Below are positions 10,669 to 21,205 of a stretch of 64,000 nt of DNA, piece by piece; position 1 is the first letter of the stretch, and every line of letters starts with the position of its first letter. The stretch covers positions 25,074,378-25,138,377 of the forward strand of contig OW387139.1 of the NCBI GenBank assembly GCA_936440205.1, given 5' to 3'. The notes under the pieces are model-generated. The model did not search any database. It was not told the DNA's origin and saw only the letters and a program-made list of their open reading frames with translations. This DNA comes from Lepidonotus clava (lineage: Eukaryota > Annelida > Polychaeta > Phyllodocida > Polynoidae). The translations under genes and the position numbers were made by a program.

Positions 10669-11790
10669 ATGCGTGCCCCATGGCCGGAGGTGGTGCTGGT
10701 GCTGGTGCTGTACTGTCAGCAGGCTGTGTCGTCGGCCCGCCGCAGCCCATGCCGCTGGTGTCATAATGTGTCGCATGTGTGGCTCGGCACAGCCTACAAG
10801 TGTGGCTTCTGTCCACGTGTGCCGCACCGGCTGCCGGCCAACCTCACCTGGCTGCACCTGCTTGCCCTGCAGTCCACCTCCCTCACCAGCTATGCCTTTG
10901 ACGCCTATCGCCAGCTGGTTGAACTACGTCTCTCGGACAATGTCATCTCGGACGTGCCGCCATCCACCTTCCGACGGCTGCACCACCTGCGCCACATCTA
11001 CCTATCGGGCAACAGGCTGGTCGAGGTGCCCAGCCTCCCCAGGTCGGTGCGCATTGTCCACCTCCAAGGCAACAACATCACCCGCCTGCCAGTCCTCCAC
11101 ATGCCCCACATGCAGGACTTTGTGGCTGACCGTAACCTCATCGACAAAGTGGAGCCTCGGGTGTTCAAATACACGCCCAACCTGTCCCTGCTGTCGCTAG
11201 CCGATAACCGCCTGGAGCTACTCGATCTTGACAATGTGCTGGCACTGGAGGTGCTTAGTGCCGAGCGCAATAAGTTGTTGCATTTCCCCAAGCTGCCGCT
11301 AGGTGTGGTGTCCATTTACCTGGACTGGAACAAGATCAGTGAGCTGCCCGAACTGATCCTGTATGAGCTGGAGACGCTTCATCTGTCACACAATGCTCTA
11401 AGCTGGGTGACCAACACCACGTTTTTGCACACGCCCAAGCTGCGGTTGCTGGACCTGTCCTTCAATCCGCTGACAGCCATATCCCACCAGGTCTTGGGTG
11501 GCCTCAGCCCCAATGCCCACGTCGACCTCACCCCAATAGCGCAGGTCATCTCCCCGCCCAAACTCCACGTGGCAGATGACATTTCCAACGGCTACATGTG
11601 GATAGTCGGTATTGTGTCATCATTTGCCTTCCTCTCTGCTCTTATGATTGCTTTTGTTGTGGTGTTGTTAACAAAAACGGGATGTAGCAACACAGAGAGT
11701 GCCCAATGTGAGGAGGTGGTAGATACCAAGATCTCAGATTCGACGCAGTCTGACGAAGAGAAACTGGTCGTGGGCAGTAAACAGGCGTAG
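10669..11790 (+). CDS. Leucine-rich-repeat single-pass membrane protein
   Basis: A 373-residue extracellular LRR receptor-like protein. I chose the ATG at 10669 because it follows a splice acceptor (GTGTTGCAG) by two bases and opens a standard signal peptide (MRAPWPEVVLVLVLYCQQ). The frame is open back to an ATG at 10600, but that part looks like intron or 5' UTR. After the signal come a Cys cluster (CRWC...CGFC) and roughly nine LRRs with LxxLxLxxNxL cores (for example LRHIYLSGNRL, LSLLSLADNRL, LRLLDLSFNPL). A transmembrane helix lies at about residues 308-335 (YMWIVGIVSSFAFLSALMIA), then an acidic tail of about 38 residues without a recognised domain. Several NxT/NxS sites fit secretion. 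The coding part is intronless and much more GC-rich than its surroundings. Such proteins usually act in adhesion or receptor complexes; the ligand is unknown. No cytoplasmic TIR or kinase domain is present, so it is not a Toll-like receptor. Confidence 0.88.
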   Translation: MRAPWPEVVLVLVLYCQQAVSSARRSPCRWCHNVSHVWLGTAYKCGFCPRVPHRLPANLTWLHLLALQSTSLTSYAFDAYRQLVELRLSDNVISDVPPSTFRRLHHLRHIYLSGNRLVEVPSLPRSVRIVHLQGNNITRLPVLHMPHMQDFVADRNLIDKVEPRVFKYTPNLSLLSLADNRLELLDLDNVLALEVLSAERNKLLHFPKLPLGVVSIYLDWNKISELPELILYELETLHLSHNALSWVTNTTFLHTPKLRLLDLSFNPLTAISHQVLGGLSPNAHVDLTPIAQVISPPKLHVADDISNGYMWIVGIVSSFAFLSALMIAFVVVLLTKTGCSNTESAQCEEVVDTKISDSTQSDEEKLVVGSKQA

Positions 11791-11841
11791 CCTAGACGTT
11801 CACATGAGTCCCCGTTGAATGAAGTTTCCTTGTTGTTTGTA

Positions 11842-11847
11842 AATAAA
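11842..11847 (+). terminator. Polyadenylation signal of the LRR gene
   Basis: AATAAA lies about 50 bases after the LRR stop codon, followed by T/GT-rich sequence. This suggests a very short 3' UTR. Confidence 0.7.
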
Positions 11848-14240
11848 CAAAACTTGTTACCATATGTACATTTGCACGTTGTGATATTTATTGGCAATGT
11901 AAATATCCGTTTCTACCAAACGACTTCAAAAGTGTAACCCAACGACTAGGCCTACAAATTACCCAAAAGCTATTATAGTAAACACTAGTTGGCAAGAGGA
12001 CTGGTAGACTAAATCATAAAAGCAGAGTGATCTTCATCACCTAGGTCATCAATGTTCTATGCCCATTTTTAGCCGTGTGTAAGAGCATGAGGCTTCTGAT
12101 ATCCAACAAATTTAATGGTATTTAATATTTCATTCTCATTAATCATAGCATGTCCTGTGTGTGACGTTTTAATCGTCAGTGCACAAGGTAAAGCAATCCG
12201 ATGACAGCGACGTCATGACGACTGCATGCAACGTCATGACAATGGCAACGTCATTACAACACCGACATCATCACAACAGCGACATCAAAATAAAAATTGA
12301 ATCAATCAGATCCAAGCTTGCAAATGGGTTTAGGGATCTTGCTTCCAAAACAAGCCAAATCAACCTAGATGCAATGCCTTGTGGAACACATTGATCAGGT
12401 GATGTGAGACATAACAACTGCACATTGGAGGATTAAAAGTAAACTCAAAATTTGTATATCAATTTGTAAGACCTTTAGGCATAGAACGGTCAAAGATATC
12501 ATGGGCTATACTAATGTCAGTGTTGTGAGGCCTGAAGATTTACCTTGACCATGAATTTTGGCCAGGGGTAAACTGATTACGCACAGTGGTGGCTTCGCAT
12601 ACAAACATTCCTTTTTTAAAGAAAACAAATACACATTGCTAACTATTTAATCTTTTCTAATTGTTTGCTGTTGTCCGTAGTCTTACAAACCTCAAAAGTT
12701 GTTTAATGGATGCCAGGTTATAGTATTTGATATATTAAACATTATTGATAAGAGCACGTCTTCCTATGTATAGCAGTTATCGAAATAAAGTTTGTTGACA
12801 CCCGGTGGCTTTATAGTCTTGTTGCTCTCACCTTAGCAGTAACTTCAATGCAGCAAAGAAAAGTGTTGAAAAGACAATAATCCTATTATTTATTCCCTTA
12901 TTGGAATAAATTACCCAATTTAAGCATGGGTGGCACTGCCTATCCAAACTCTAATACATAAACTCCAATAATCTTCATCATCATAATCTGAAATGAGAAA
13001 TGTCGGTGCTGCTGATTGCACCATAAATAGGCATATAACTCATTGGTTTTTGTAATGAACGGGGTGATGAGCTACCACCTGTGGCCATAGACAACAGGGT
13101 CATGCCCAATTCAAACATCTGAGAGGCCTCTTGGTTAACAGGTTAATATGAGAGGGTTCCAGGTGACAATTCTGGTTAGAATTGCCATGTTTGCTCATGG
13201 GATATAAACCTTTTTAGATCTGAGGAGGTCTCAGCCATACTTAGACAATGCCCTGTAGCTGGGTACAGCACTGGATAATAGTATTCCCTGTCCTCATTGC
13301 TTACTATTTACTCTCATGAGACTATATTCCTGGTCCTAGGTAGTGATGTAAGGCTGACCCAATATTAATTTTGAGCTTTTGAAAAAGAACAATTGGCTGT
13401 TTCCAAAAGCCCACTGAAATTCGAGCTAAAGAATGCTTCTTGGACTGCATAATTATGTGAAAAACAAAGAAAACAATGGTCTTAATTGCACTTAATTGGT
13501 TGACAATTCGAAAAGCTTGGTAAGCTGAGCTCAATCTAATGTGACTCAGCTGGATTGTTGAATTAAGTCACCAGTCACCAAGACTATTTCAAGTTTGAGC
13601 TTTTGAAATCGTTCTGTGGAAATAATCTTTTTTGAAACAGAATAGAGTCGCTTCGAACAAACATTCAGTGTAAATCACCTTCTTTTAGGTTCGACTGGGT
13701 GCAACTTTTGAAAATCAAGTCAGCAAATTTGTAACTATGTAAAGCTAAACAAAATGCCTTACAATCACCAAAGCGTCTTTCAGTGTAAACAATATTTTAC
13801 AGAAATTATTGAGATCATTACTGCACCCCGAGGGGAATTAAGGAGAGAAGGCGTGGTTGGGGAACAAAATTTAATTTATAATAGAATTTTAATGAGTATA
13901 GTATATTTTGTTGAATATTAAAGTAAATAATAGATAATAATACCAGCTAAGCAGGGATGCTAATATGAATATGATAAATAAAAGGTGTGGGTGGTTGGGA
14001 AATTGGAGAGAAAATGGAGGACAGGTGTGTTGTATATGGAGGTTTGAGAAGGAGTGGGTATAGGTGAAGGGGGTTATGGGATATGGTGAGGTGTGGAGGA
14101 TAGATGGTAGGGGGAGTTGTGGTATTGGGATATGTAGTAAGGGTGAGACCACCCAGGGGGCAGCAAAGATCCTGCCCAAATACATAGTTGCAGGGCGATC
14201 ACAATTTTTTGACAAGATAGTGTACCAGAAAGATTATTTT
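11848..14240. other. Non-coding stretch
   Basis: No gene supported. At about 12200-12290 short GACGTCATGAC/CGACATCATC-type motifs recur. At about 13970-14150 the plus strand is strongly purine-rich and G-rich (GGAGGATAGATGGTAGGGGG), a strand-asymmetric tract that creates a spurious Pro/Ser/Leu/His frame on the minus strand. Confidence 0.4.
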
Positions 14241-15840
14241 CAGTGGGGTCTGTTAAGGTTTTTTTTTTTAGAAATTGTTACATGGCAGATAAAAGCATCA
14301 AATTTGGTATGAGACACCTCTGAGGCATAACTATCAAATCTGCAAGGGGAGCTATCTTGAAATATCCATAAGACGGATGTCGGGTCCAAATAAACAATGT
14401 GGCTGACTTTTGCTATCAGCACTCTCATATATCAGCTTCTAAAATGACTAAAGAGACATGGTTGGTGTCAAAATTAGGAGATTATAGGTCAGGGAATTGA
14501 ATTATTTACATTAATTATGAAGTCAATGCGGAAATCCAAAATCCAAGATAGCTGACCAATTTTGAGAAATAACATGATTTTCAGCTGCTAAAGTATCTAG
14601 ACAAGTGGAAATGGTTCCAGTATGAGTTTTTTTTGTAACCTAGAGGGCTCAAGAGATATGATATTCATCCAATACAATACTACAAAGTTCAAAATGGCTG
14701 AATTTATTAGCACGATACCTTCAACAATGACCAATGGATACCAAAATAATTCAAAAGAAAGGATATAGTCTTTACTCCTTACTTTTTAAATCTTTTCCTA
14801 TAATTTTGGAAAACAAAGAGACAGGATCTATACTCACATTTTCCAATAAGGAAGAAATGACACAAATCAATGTATATTCCTGACTATCACCCTACCGACC
14901 AGCAAATGACCATTTATCCCTTCATGACCTATATAAGCTGCACACCTATGCACCACCTAGTGGCGAAATGGGTATATTGGTGAATCCCACCACTACTAAT
15001 TAGGACAGGGTTACCTAGTTCAACCTGCCTCAAGATAGCAACTGCATAATATATTATAATCATTACAGGTAGCCTATAGCACACCTGATAAGATCCTGTG
15101 ATCAAAACCGCAAATACAAAAGGGGATAAAGACATTCAGAATAAAAAAAATCCTCACTTTTTAACATAAAATTAGTGATCCAAATCTCACCTGAGTGAGA
15201 GGAGGGAAAGTCTAACCAATAGAATGCACCCATACAGATCCCCAGTAAACAAAATTGACCAAACAGGCATCTGATTTGTCCATGCCAGCAGCCCCAGAAG
15301 GGAGTGAGTGCATGGACTGCACCCACCTGGTCATTTGTGGTCGCGTAACCTGCCTCGTTTACACCCACATAGTCTTTACTCTGTGCCACAAGATTTCTTT
15401 ATTTCATTTGGTATGATAATCTCCTGGGACCCTTTCATTGAATTCAAAAGGGCCAGGAAGCCACCTGGAAATATCAACATAACTCCAATGGGGGCCAAAT
15501 ATCCAAAATGGCAGACCTTTAGTGAAATAATCTTATATCTCACCTTCTGAAATGCCTAGAAACACATTGTTCGTGTCAAAATTGGGAGATTAAGGGACAC
15601 GGAATCCAATTATTTGTCTTTGAATCTACACAAGAGATCTAATCTAATATAGCCAATAAATTTAGTTAAAATATCTTAAATTTCAAATGCCAAAAACCTA
15701 AGAAATTTGCCAAAATTTCATTTTGATATTTCAAGGTGGCTCCCCCTCCAGATTTGATAGTTATGCCTCACAGGTGCCTCATACCAAATTTGGTGCTGTT
15801 ATCCACGCTGTAATGAAAATGTTGTTTACAGACCCCACTA
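14241..15840. mobile_element. 1.6-kb element with long terminal inverted repeats
   Basis: About 125 bp at 14241-14370 (CAGTGGGGTCTGTT... through AAATTTGGTATGAG and GGCATAACTATCAAATCT) recurs inverted at about 15716-15840. Inside, a second unit of about 90 bp recurs in direct orientation (GTGTCAAAATTAGGAGATTA near 14467 and its counterpart near 15570). No transposase-like frame is visible. Long inverted arms plus internal direct repeats fit a foldback-type or large non-autonomous DNA transposon. Arms differ by many substitutions, so it is not young. I could not define a target-site duplication. Confidence 0.6.
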
Positions 15841-16622
15841 TTTAGGTTGCAGAACACCGTATTCTACGTAATGTTGAATGATACCCTTATCCCCTTCGAA
15901 CCACTCTTAATCTAAGTTTTTTTGTTTAGTTTCTGAATAAAATGTTTTCAATAATCAAGAGTTCAAATAATTATTCACAGAGAAGGTTAGGGCGCAGCCT
16001 TATGAAAAGATGTACACTTCATTCCCCTATGCCCATTGACAACTTGACCAATATGTGCCTACAGACTACATACTTTATGTTCACATCTAAATGTAAATTT
16101 ACAAGTGTTTTTTTCGAATATTGAACGTCCAAGTCATATCATAGCTTCACTAATGCTACGGATCCTTCATCATGAGTATTATGCAGTCACATTGACTACT
16201 ATAAGTTCCTTCATTGTATACCCATGATGTTCCATTAAAGACCAACGGCTGCAGGTACCCAAGGAGGCTGGGTAGGGCCGAACAAAGGGAACTAGGCTGA
16301 GGCGGATTGCCGTAAGATGGCAGTCGATGGCAGTCGGGGTCTATAGATTCTTGTTCCCCGTATCCTCGCTTTCTTTTCATTTGATTAGACACGTCATACC
16401 ATTTTAACTATTCCTGAGAAGGGGACATGTTACACTTGTTGTGTAGGCCTATAGTAGATGTAGGTACACTTCATTTGTTCGACGATGCGGCAATATGGAA
16501 CTTTACATTTGGAATATTATTCATGATTTTTTTTATACAAAACAGTAAGAATCGGGAGAAGATCTTGACATTAGCAGAGAATTTCTCTTATGTCGGAATC
16601 TTTTCATCATCAATGCACTATA
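15841..16622. other. Non-coding stretch, nothing recognised
   Basis: AT-rich sequence with no exon, RNA gene or repeat end that I can support. Confidence 0.4.
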
Positions 16623-16629
16623 GTAGAAG

Positions 16630-16892
16630 CAGAGACCTTATATGTATATATAGGATATATAGAGACTGGAAAGCCAGGGGTAAACCTGTTATGCACTACA
16701 GGCCTGCCACCTGGCCCTTGGTAGGACTAGATTTGGACTGACCATTATGCCAATGGTAAAAATAGCCAGTGTGGTGCCATTGGCTATTCCACAATTACAC
16801 TGGTAATGGCCAGACCCTGGTCATAGTTGATCCTACCAGCCACCAGGGGAATGGTCACACAGGGCCACAGCGAAGCTTTCCAGTCTCGATAT
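16630..16892. mobile_element. Left part of a hAT-like MITE split by the LTR element
   Basis: The left terminal repeat starts CAGAGACCTTATATGTATAT at 16630. Together with the right part beyond the LTR element (36864-36890) it makes a MITE of about 290 bp. The internal copy of the right arm at 16871-16892 plus the outer part at 36860-36890 form, in reverse complement, a repeat of about 44 bp with only two or so mismatches to the left arm. The 7-bp sequence GTAGAAG lies directly outside both ends (16623-16629 and 36891-36897). CAGAG termini and a 7-8 bp duplication suggest the hAT superfamily. Confidence 0.75.
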
Positions 16893-17527
16893 TGAACTAT
16901 TGTTAATGTTTGATTTTAGACTGCGTAAGATTCGTGTATATCCAAGTCTTCATGAGTTGCTTTTCCAGAATGCCTGAGTAATTCAGACTGCGTTTAAAGT
17001 TTGTCCATTCACTTCCCAATAGTTCAAAAGAAATGAACGATGAGGGAGCTTCTTAATATGAAAGGGTTTTTATTCAGTACACATCTCATCCCGAGTCAAA
17101 GCCACCATGTATAAGTCTTCATCAATCCACCTCCCATCTCCTATCAGCAATCAACCACATTTAGAACACGAGTTGCTCCAACACCCTCTAGACCATTCTA
17201 ATATTCAGCTCTAACACAATCCTATGTCCGAGGTAGTGGGTATTGGTAAACTCCAGTCTGTTACACGGAGTCGATGTACTTACTCCAGGTATAACTCCTT
17301 GGCTAAACATATTTAGCTGATGTTCTCACTAAACTAAGTGACTACTAACTTCTAACCAACTAACTCCTCGCTCCCTACCTTGCAGCGCCTTTTATACTGG
17401 TTAACAGGTGGCGCTAGGAGCGTAAGATATTTCTACTAGAAGTAGACTAGAAGTAGACTTGCTAAGCCTGATCCTTGTTGGATTATATATCATGACAATA
17501 TATTAAAAGTACTAAGCCATTAGTACA
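16893..17527 (-). repeat. 3' LTR of the Gypsy-type element
   Basis: 635 bp, TG...CA. On the minus strand it holds TATAAAAG (17389-17396) and an AATAAA signal (17069-17074), in the order expected for a U3-R-U5 LTR. It is the same length as the other LTR and reads the same by eye. Confidence 0.93.
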
Positions 17528-18676
17528 TTCGACGGCGGTCAGGTGTTTGAGTTTAAGGAGGTGGACGACATAGCTCAAACCAAATGAATATAATGAACTC
17601 CCAATTTTGATGATTGGATATATTTGTTAAACCATGGTGGGGTGGCCTTGACTCTCGTGGTACATTCAGCACAGTGTCAATAAATTCAGAAGTTCTTTCA
17701 AGAACTGTAAACAAAGTTACATTCATATGTCCAGTTTTACTTAATTCACAAGTACATTTCCAGTAGTCCATGCTAAGACTCTAGATCATGTTGAAAGGTT
17801 CATAAACATGAAGTTTTCAGGAAGAGTTCCTAGTATTGTTAGTCCATATTATGGCTTAAGAATAGCGGAACTGGTTCATAAGGTAACCAGGTAAGTTTTA
17901 GTGAATCATGATCATTGTATGATAAGTAAATGATGACATAATCATGTTGATAAACAGGCGTACTCAGTTTTAGAGGATGAAGATTTATGACACTCGTGCT
18001 TAAAGTGATAGAGTTGGGTTTTTCCTTAGTACATACATGTACAGATTCTGACATTTGTAATTTGTAACACAAGTCGACAGAACTCAACATATATACAGTG
18101 TAGGGTTGTCTTAAACTTCTAAGAGTAACAAGTGTACATCAAATCCAATTTCAGAACAAATTAACACAACATAAGTCAACACAGAGAATTCGGACATTTT
18201 GAACGAATGACTTTCATGATACAATGCGTGTCAAATTTCAACCAAACTTCAATCATAACAACATTATTTACAATAAATACAAGGTCTCTGTATCAGGTTT
18301 AGTAATACCGAGCAGTTGGAACCAGAAAATACCACCATTCCTGTCACGCGTCCGCCAGCTATACTTAGTACACGTGTACTTAGCGGGACGCTTGACTGGA
18401 GTTCCCCCCCAAGGTTTGACCTCGATTTGGATCCTTCAGGCGCGAAGCGCCCGGATGGCAAATTTCTGTTTCGAACAAATTTGCAAGTTTGATGGTTCGA
18501 CCTGATATTTTGGGCCGATATGAATTAATTCTGGCGCTTGATTACGTTGGTTGGGGACCTAAACTTTAGTTTAGCACAGATTTTATAAGAAATTATACGA
18601 TGTTTTGATCATGCTAGCCGATTTCAGAATTTGGATCTTTTGGATCAAAAAGGGGTTTTCCAAATTAGCCTCGTTT

Positions 18677-18684
18677 TGACGTCA
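18677..18684 (+). promoter_or_regulatory. CRE-like motif upstream of the antisense ORF
   Basis: A perfect TGACGTCA palindrome 67 bases before the preferred start codon at 18751. It could bind CREB/ATF-type factors and drive antisense transcription. A single 8-mer is weak evidence. Confidence 0.35.
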
Positions 18685-18750
18685 TTTTAATCAGTGTCGC
18701 TCATGTTTTTTGGACGGAGAGGACGTATTTGTTTTCGCTCTCTTTCAACA

Positions 18751-19401
18751 ATGGCCCGCGTCGCAGTTTTCTGTAGTCAAAGGGAGAGCGGGATCGAGGG
18801 GTACAACGACCTGATCGTCGGGGATACAGCCCACAGTTTGACCGTGGTGGAGTGTGGAGACGCCGGGACTGCCGATTTAGCCGGGGCGGCTTTCGCGCAC
18901 CATTGCGTGTGGCCCGACGACCTGTTAGTGATCGTGGTCAACCTTCTGGACATTTTACGATGGGACGCGGAGCTGGAGTTATACATTCCTCTCTTCTCTT
19001 CCACTACGGCCGCGGTGACCTTTTACGGGGAAACGCTCAACAGGGCTTTTCTTAACCTTCGCAGTCACCCAGTCCCCGCCACCGTGATGTTCACCACTGT
19101 GACGGGCATCAACACGGAGTCTTGGGAGTTGACGTGCGAGGACGCGTCATTTCAACGATGGATGAACCACCTGGTGCCCCGGGTCAACCGGGAGGTTCGC
19201 CATGCGAACCGCTGGTTTGGCGTTCCAACAGCCGACCTGGGTCACCGCCTCCACATCACGCGTCAGACTGCCGACGGGGCCTTCACCGTCCACGACTACC
19301 GAGAGTTCGTGGACGGTTTCATGCCGACCCATCGACAGCTTCGACGGTGGGCTCGCGCCCTGGGCCGGCTCCTTCGCCAGCTCCCAATAGCTCCCCGCTA
19401 G
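18751..19401 (+). CDS. Antisense ORF in the LTR element, SGNH-hydrolase-like
   Basis: A 216-residue frame on the strand opposite to gag-pol-env. I chose ATG 18751 because of its strong context (CAACAATGG); the frame is open back to 18694. Codons are GC-rich and well formed. The fold pattern I read is a beta-alpha start (ARVAVFCSQRE), then DDLLVIVVNLLDIL, then VNREVRHANRWFGVPTADLG, and a late DGFMPTHRQLRRWARALGRL helix. This resembles the last block of SGNH/GDSL-type esterases and antisense ORFs I recall from other metazoan Gypsy elements. The similarity is from memory and moderate. A perfect CRE (TGACGTCA) lies at 18677-18684, so it may have its own promoter. Confidence 0.6.
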   Translation: MARVAVFCSQRESGIEGYNDLIVGDTAHSLTVVECGDAGTADLAGAAFAHHCVWPDDLLVIVVNLLDILRWDAELELYIPLFSSTTAAVTFYGETLNRAFLNLRSHPVPATVMFTTVTGINTESWELTCEDASFQRWMNHLVPRVNREVRHANRWFGVPTADLGHRLHITRQTADGAFTVHDYREFVDGFMPTHRQLRRWARALGRLLRQLPIAPR

Positions 19402-20743
19402 TCCAACCCCTTCCCCCCTGTACATACTGATTGCCTGCGGTGATTAGTGGGCCTTAATTCCCGGCTAGTGATTGAGCCATAAACATTATTTGACAATCAA
19501 CAAGAGTTCATCGGATCCAATTCCCGGCCAGTGATCGGACCACCAAGGACTAGATGTTTTTCTTTGTGGCTGTTTGCCGGACTGTTCGGGGCGGCTCGTC
19601 GGATCTGTTTGGGTGTTCTTTGCCGTTGCCGGGCGTCGTCCCCCTCGTCTCCTCGCCTGCCACCGGGTGCCTTCCCCTCGTCGAGTTGGTCCAAGCCCCA
19701 ACCGCTCCGAGACCGGGTAAGTTCAATCTTCCTTCTCCCACCGTTTCTTGCATGTTAGGCAGGCTACTAACCCGTAGATTTTAAGGAGATGGTTGGCCAA
19801 ATTCTTCTTGGTGGTTCTCGGCTCGCCTTCACGTGGTTGTATTCCGGAAGCTGATGTCACTCCCGGAACCAGAAACTGTGTTTCGCTGGTGATTTTGGTA
19901 ACGGGTAGTGTGGGCGGCCACCTAGTGTTTACTTTTGGTTCCAAGATGGTGGACGCGGGCCGAGAACTAGGATCTTACGTACTAAACTTATTATCTTTTC
20001 CAGGTCCTGTGGTATGTTAGGGCGATGTAAATGAAATGAGGTGACACGGCTGGACACTGAATAACGTTCGGCTTACTATTTTAGTGGGAGGGATTGCTTA
20101 GGCGAACATGATCAAACATTTTACTTCGCGCGTAGTTGGGCGATAATAGGAGGTTTTCCTAACTAGTGGTTTGTTGACATTACCGATTCAAGCAGGCTTT
20201 CAGTGTGTGTGGGTAGTTTGCGCCGTGTTGGCTTTAAATGTTATTGTATTACGATTAATTGTTAATTTGATGGCACTGCCCCAATAGATTCATAGAGATG
20301 ACCGGACATTTTGGTCTATATTCATACAGTGTTATCTTTGTCATAACAGAATTCTTAGTTTAGTCGTTATTCGTGCAGGACATTAGTGTAAATGTCTACA
20401 TTGGAAACAATTCACATGGGGTGCCCTAGGTAACCTAGGGTGTTTTACCCTGGTAAGTTTAGGTGACAGTAGGTGACCAAGTATTTTGGTCCAGACTTCC
20501 CAGCATTAGATTGGCTGTGGCAGAATTCTTTGATGAGTAGTTCCCCCTTACAGGTTACAGGAAATATTGACGTGTCGGCCACGTGAGGCGACACCATAGG
20601 TGGAGCCGTCCAACGAGTTGTTGGCGACTCCCATGGTAAGTTTGAGATGTAGCGGCGAAGGCCACAGATACCCATCCCATGTTTTAGTCCAACAACAAGA
20701 CTTCGTCAGTGTCATTGTGTTAGAATAAGTTTTAGAGTGAGCA

Positions 20744-21205
20744 TTATGGTCCAGAGTCGTCTCGAAGAGGAAAAAATACTACTGTGAGGAGACCGAGATG
20801 AAGTTTCTAAAACACTGAATGAATTCCCAGATGAAGATTCTGTATGTGCCCTTGTGAAAGAAGGAATGGTATCCTTATTAAGAGCTAGAAAGGCACCAAC
20901 ACCACAAAGATTATCAAGCGTCCCAAGCAGAGGTACACGTGTGAGCACTGTGGGAGTTCGTACGTTCATAGCTTAGGCCTTAGTAGGCGCCGTTCCATTG
21001 AACGCAGAAGCCACGCTTATCAGTGCCCGAGATTGCCAAACATCTCAGACAGTGATATCCCTGCGATGAATGTGTGGAAGCCTATGCCCACAGGTCGGGA
21101 CTGAGCCGTTACAAGAACATTCATCTGCAAAGGCTTCATGAATGCCCGAGATGTGATGCAAAACTGTCCCGCTCAGATTCCCTAACCGACCTCATGGGGA
21201 GATGA
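20744..21205 (+). pseudogene. C2H2 zinc-finger-like remnant, antisense in the LTR element
   Basis: Plus-strand stretches read as zinc-finger-like pieces (YTCEHCGSSYVHSLGLSRRR, CDECVEAYAHRSGLSRYKNIH-type, HECPRCDAKLSRSDSL), spread over more than one frame, downstream of the antisense ORF. It is a broken remnant with a few breaks. It may be a captured host gene piece or a second antisense gene of the element family. Confidence 0.45.

Noticed and set aside
13889-14215. Minus-strand frame rich in Pro, Leu, Ser and His
   Set aside because: It arises from the purine-rich, G-rich plus strand; no domain or splice evidence.
15102-15389. 95-codon minus-strand frame
   Set aside because: It lies inside the 14241-15840 inverted-repeat element and has no transposase-like pattern.
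19486-19784. Several short overlapping frames after the antisense ORF
   Set aside because: Six frames are open because of high GC; none has a start context or motif that stands out.
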